The notes under the pieces were generated by a model. The model worked only from the letters and a program-made list of their open reading frames with translations. It did no database searches and was not told where the DNA came from. A DNA stretch of 15,775 bases from Terfezia claveryi (Eukaryota; Ascomycota; Pezizomycetes; Pezizales; Pezizaceae): contig WHUX01000644.1 in the NCBI GenBank assembly GCA_015179025.1, forward strand, positions 1 through 15,775. The letters run 5' to 3'. This document shows, one piece after another, positions 14,358 through 15,775 of the stretch (position 1 is its first letter; each line of letters opens with the position of its first letter). Both the position numbers and the translations under genes were made by a program.

Positions 14358-15775
14358 CTAATCATAAATCATATTCCATGTCTCTAAGTCTATTCTATTA
14401 TTTACCAACCAACTTTCCCCCGGCTCTAATGGTATCAAATGCGCAATCCCTTCTATTTGTGATATCTTAACTATAACCCCTTCCCCACTCATCGGCAATC
14501 CAACATGAACCATCCCTTCCGTGCCCTGCCCAGCATTCAACCCAATGTATTGAAGCAGATTCACATGCGCCAACCGGTGCACCATTCCTGCTATAGTTAT
14601 TACTTTGAACAATGCATTGATTCGTCCTGGTATTCAACCATTCAGCGTCCCTACTGGTGCCTCATCCAATGCACACTGTCTCCTTACCCATATCCAATCG
14701 TATCTTTCCTTCCTGTGAAATTTCTCAGTGCATCTAGCATTGTGCAAAATGAACCCTTCTCTACTGAATTTTGGCACTGGAATTTGAAACACCCCATATG
14801 AACGAATTTCCTGAACTAACAGCTTGGTAGGGTCGGAATCTATGCTTCTAACTTCCTGCCTTAAAAACGCTTGCATTGTCAACACCAGATCTAGCAAGCC
14901 AGTTACACGCTCCAGATCCTCGAGGCTGGATATTAATCCCAACTCAATTTTCCCCCGCAACTTCAAGTAGACCTATTTTCCGACACCTGGCGTCACATCT
15001 CCGTTTTGCCTAACCTGGTTCCATAGATTAAGTGTCAAGTCCTTCATAGCAAAAGTATGATCCCTCGTGTAGGAAGTAACTATCTATGGTGTTGCATTAA
15101 CCCTATTACTTTGACAGTAAGCATCCTTAAGGCCTTTATGTACAGCTTCACTGATATTCGTGGAATATTGAGCTAGAGCCCCAAACTTCGGAATGTCTTC
15201 GGCATAATGGGAGATTAAATGGATTTTTGGGAAATTGAAGTGCGCCCTTTCTTGTAAAATCTCATTGACCAATTCCCGACAGTGCAAGGTATTTTCTTGA
15301 TGCATCCTAACCTTTTCCGACACCCTGAGGTCTTCAACCAATGATCCAGCTTGTTCCTTGAACAAATCCTTATGTGCTTCTGCAGCAGCCTTTCTTGTTT
15401 TCTTATCAGCACGGAACCTCAAGAATACAGCTTTAGTTTCATAAAACACACGTAAATATTCTTGTAAATAAGAAACTGTCTTATCCGTATGACTAGGATA
15501 CTGAGTCATGAGATAGAAGTCAGTGATGCTACATACGCAGCGAATTGCTCGGTTGAACTCCTGTACCTGACCTCCGGTGGGTCGTGGTTGGTTGGCCTTC
15601 CGACGCAATGCCGCGGTAAATGTTCCAAGAATGACTTTACCAAAGTTCTGCATTTCCTTTCCCGACCATTGTGAAACAACTCGGTATCCCTTGGTCGGAA
15701 CTGAAATCCAGGGTAGGGAGGCAACCGATGCCAGACATAGTCAAATGCATTAATCCGCTCATAGTATTCTAGAAA
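14358..15775 (-). pseudogene. Plavaka/KDZ-like fungal transposase, C-terminal part, decayed
   Basis: One minus-strand frame runs from about 15690 to TAG 14358-14360, interrupted by three stops: TAG after VNATP (near 15082), TAG before VYLKLRGKI (near 14974) and TGA after GTLNG (near 14632). Upstream, 15775 to about 15700 (FLEYYERINAFDYVWHRLPP) is in another frame, so one frameshift lies near 15695. Recognisable stretches are QWSGKEMQNFGKVILGTF, MTQYPSHTDKTVSYLQEYL, FNFPKIHLISHYAEDI, ISEAVHKGLKDAYCQSNRVN, HNARCTEKFHRKERYDWIWV and GESWLVNNRIDLETWNMIY. These recur in large fungal zinc-finger/Plavaka-type transposases, which move DNA by cut and paste. The N-terminal zinc finger and most catalytic residues lie beyond the right edge. 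The exact superfamily name is from memory. Confidence 0.72.

Noticed and set aside
13971..14387. 138-codon plus-strand frame over the repeats, and an overlapping 110-codon frame
   Set aside because: The translation is Pro/His/Tyr-rich and follows the degenerate DNA repeats; two overlapping frames are open because the DNA is pyrimidine-rich. No domain is seen.
1..15775. CRISPR array, tRNA or rRNA genes, bacterial or phage operon
   Set aside because: No regularly spaced short repeats, no cloverleaf or rRNA signature, no ribosome binding sites; the coding content is entirely eukaryotic transposable elements.

Overview
The window looks like transposon-rich heterochromatin from a filamentous fungus. 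It holds Ty3/gypsy chromovirus copies, a second and more decayed Ty3/gypsy reverse transcriptase, and a pseudogene resembling the fungal Plavaka/KDZ-type DNA transposases. I see no bacterial operon, ribosome binding site, tRNA, rRNA, CRISPR array or ordinary host housekeeping gene. A truffle-like (Pezizomycete) or other repeat-rich Dikarya genome would fit, but that is inference from family resemblance.

Layout. (1) Positions 1-6897, minus strand: element A, a Ty3/gypsy retrotransposon. It reads right to left as 5' LTR (6225-6897), an 829-bp leader (5396-6224), gag (5395 to about 3640), protease, reverse transcriptase, RNase H, a long Cys/His-rich spacer, and the first domain of integrase, where the window ends. 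(2) Positions 6898-13483, plus strand: element B, of the same family but in opposite orientation. It starts abruptly inside gag exactly at the outer end of A's LTR, then runs through protease, RT, RNase H, the same spacer, integrase, GPY/F module, chromodomain, polypurine tract and 3' LTR (12810-13483). (3) Positions 13484 to about 13965, minus strand: element C, a fragment of a different Ty3/gypsy RT that begins exactly at the outer end of B's LTR. (4) About 13966-14357: low-complexity degenerate repeats. (5) Positions 14358-15775, minus strand: the C-terminal part of a Plavaka-like transposase with three nonsense codons and one frameshift, running off the right edge.

The junctions give a nesting order: A inserted into B's gag, and B inserted into C's RT. 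The remaining halves of A, B and C should lie left of the window. A and B share about 4.56 kb as a large inverted repeat. They differ mainly by single-base indels, many in short homopolymers, which points either to neutral decay or, more likely in part, to uncorrected long-read assembly error. C and the transposase instead carry stop codons of the kind made by C-to-T (or G-to-A) transitions.

Functionally, each element of the A/B family would encode one Gag-Pol polyprotein: zinc knuckle and protease lie in one frame once indels are allowed for. The chromodomain suggests targeting to heterochromatin. The three features that do not fit a textbook Ty3 element are: a roughly 470-codon spacer between RNase H and integrase with two extra CCHC knuckles; an open 175-codon reading frame on the opposite strand of the leader, whose start codon sits one base from the gag start; and the absence of a tRNA-type primer binding site beside the LTR.
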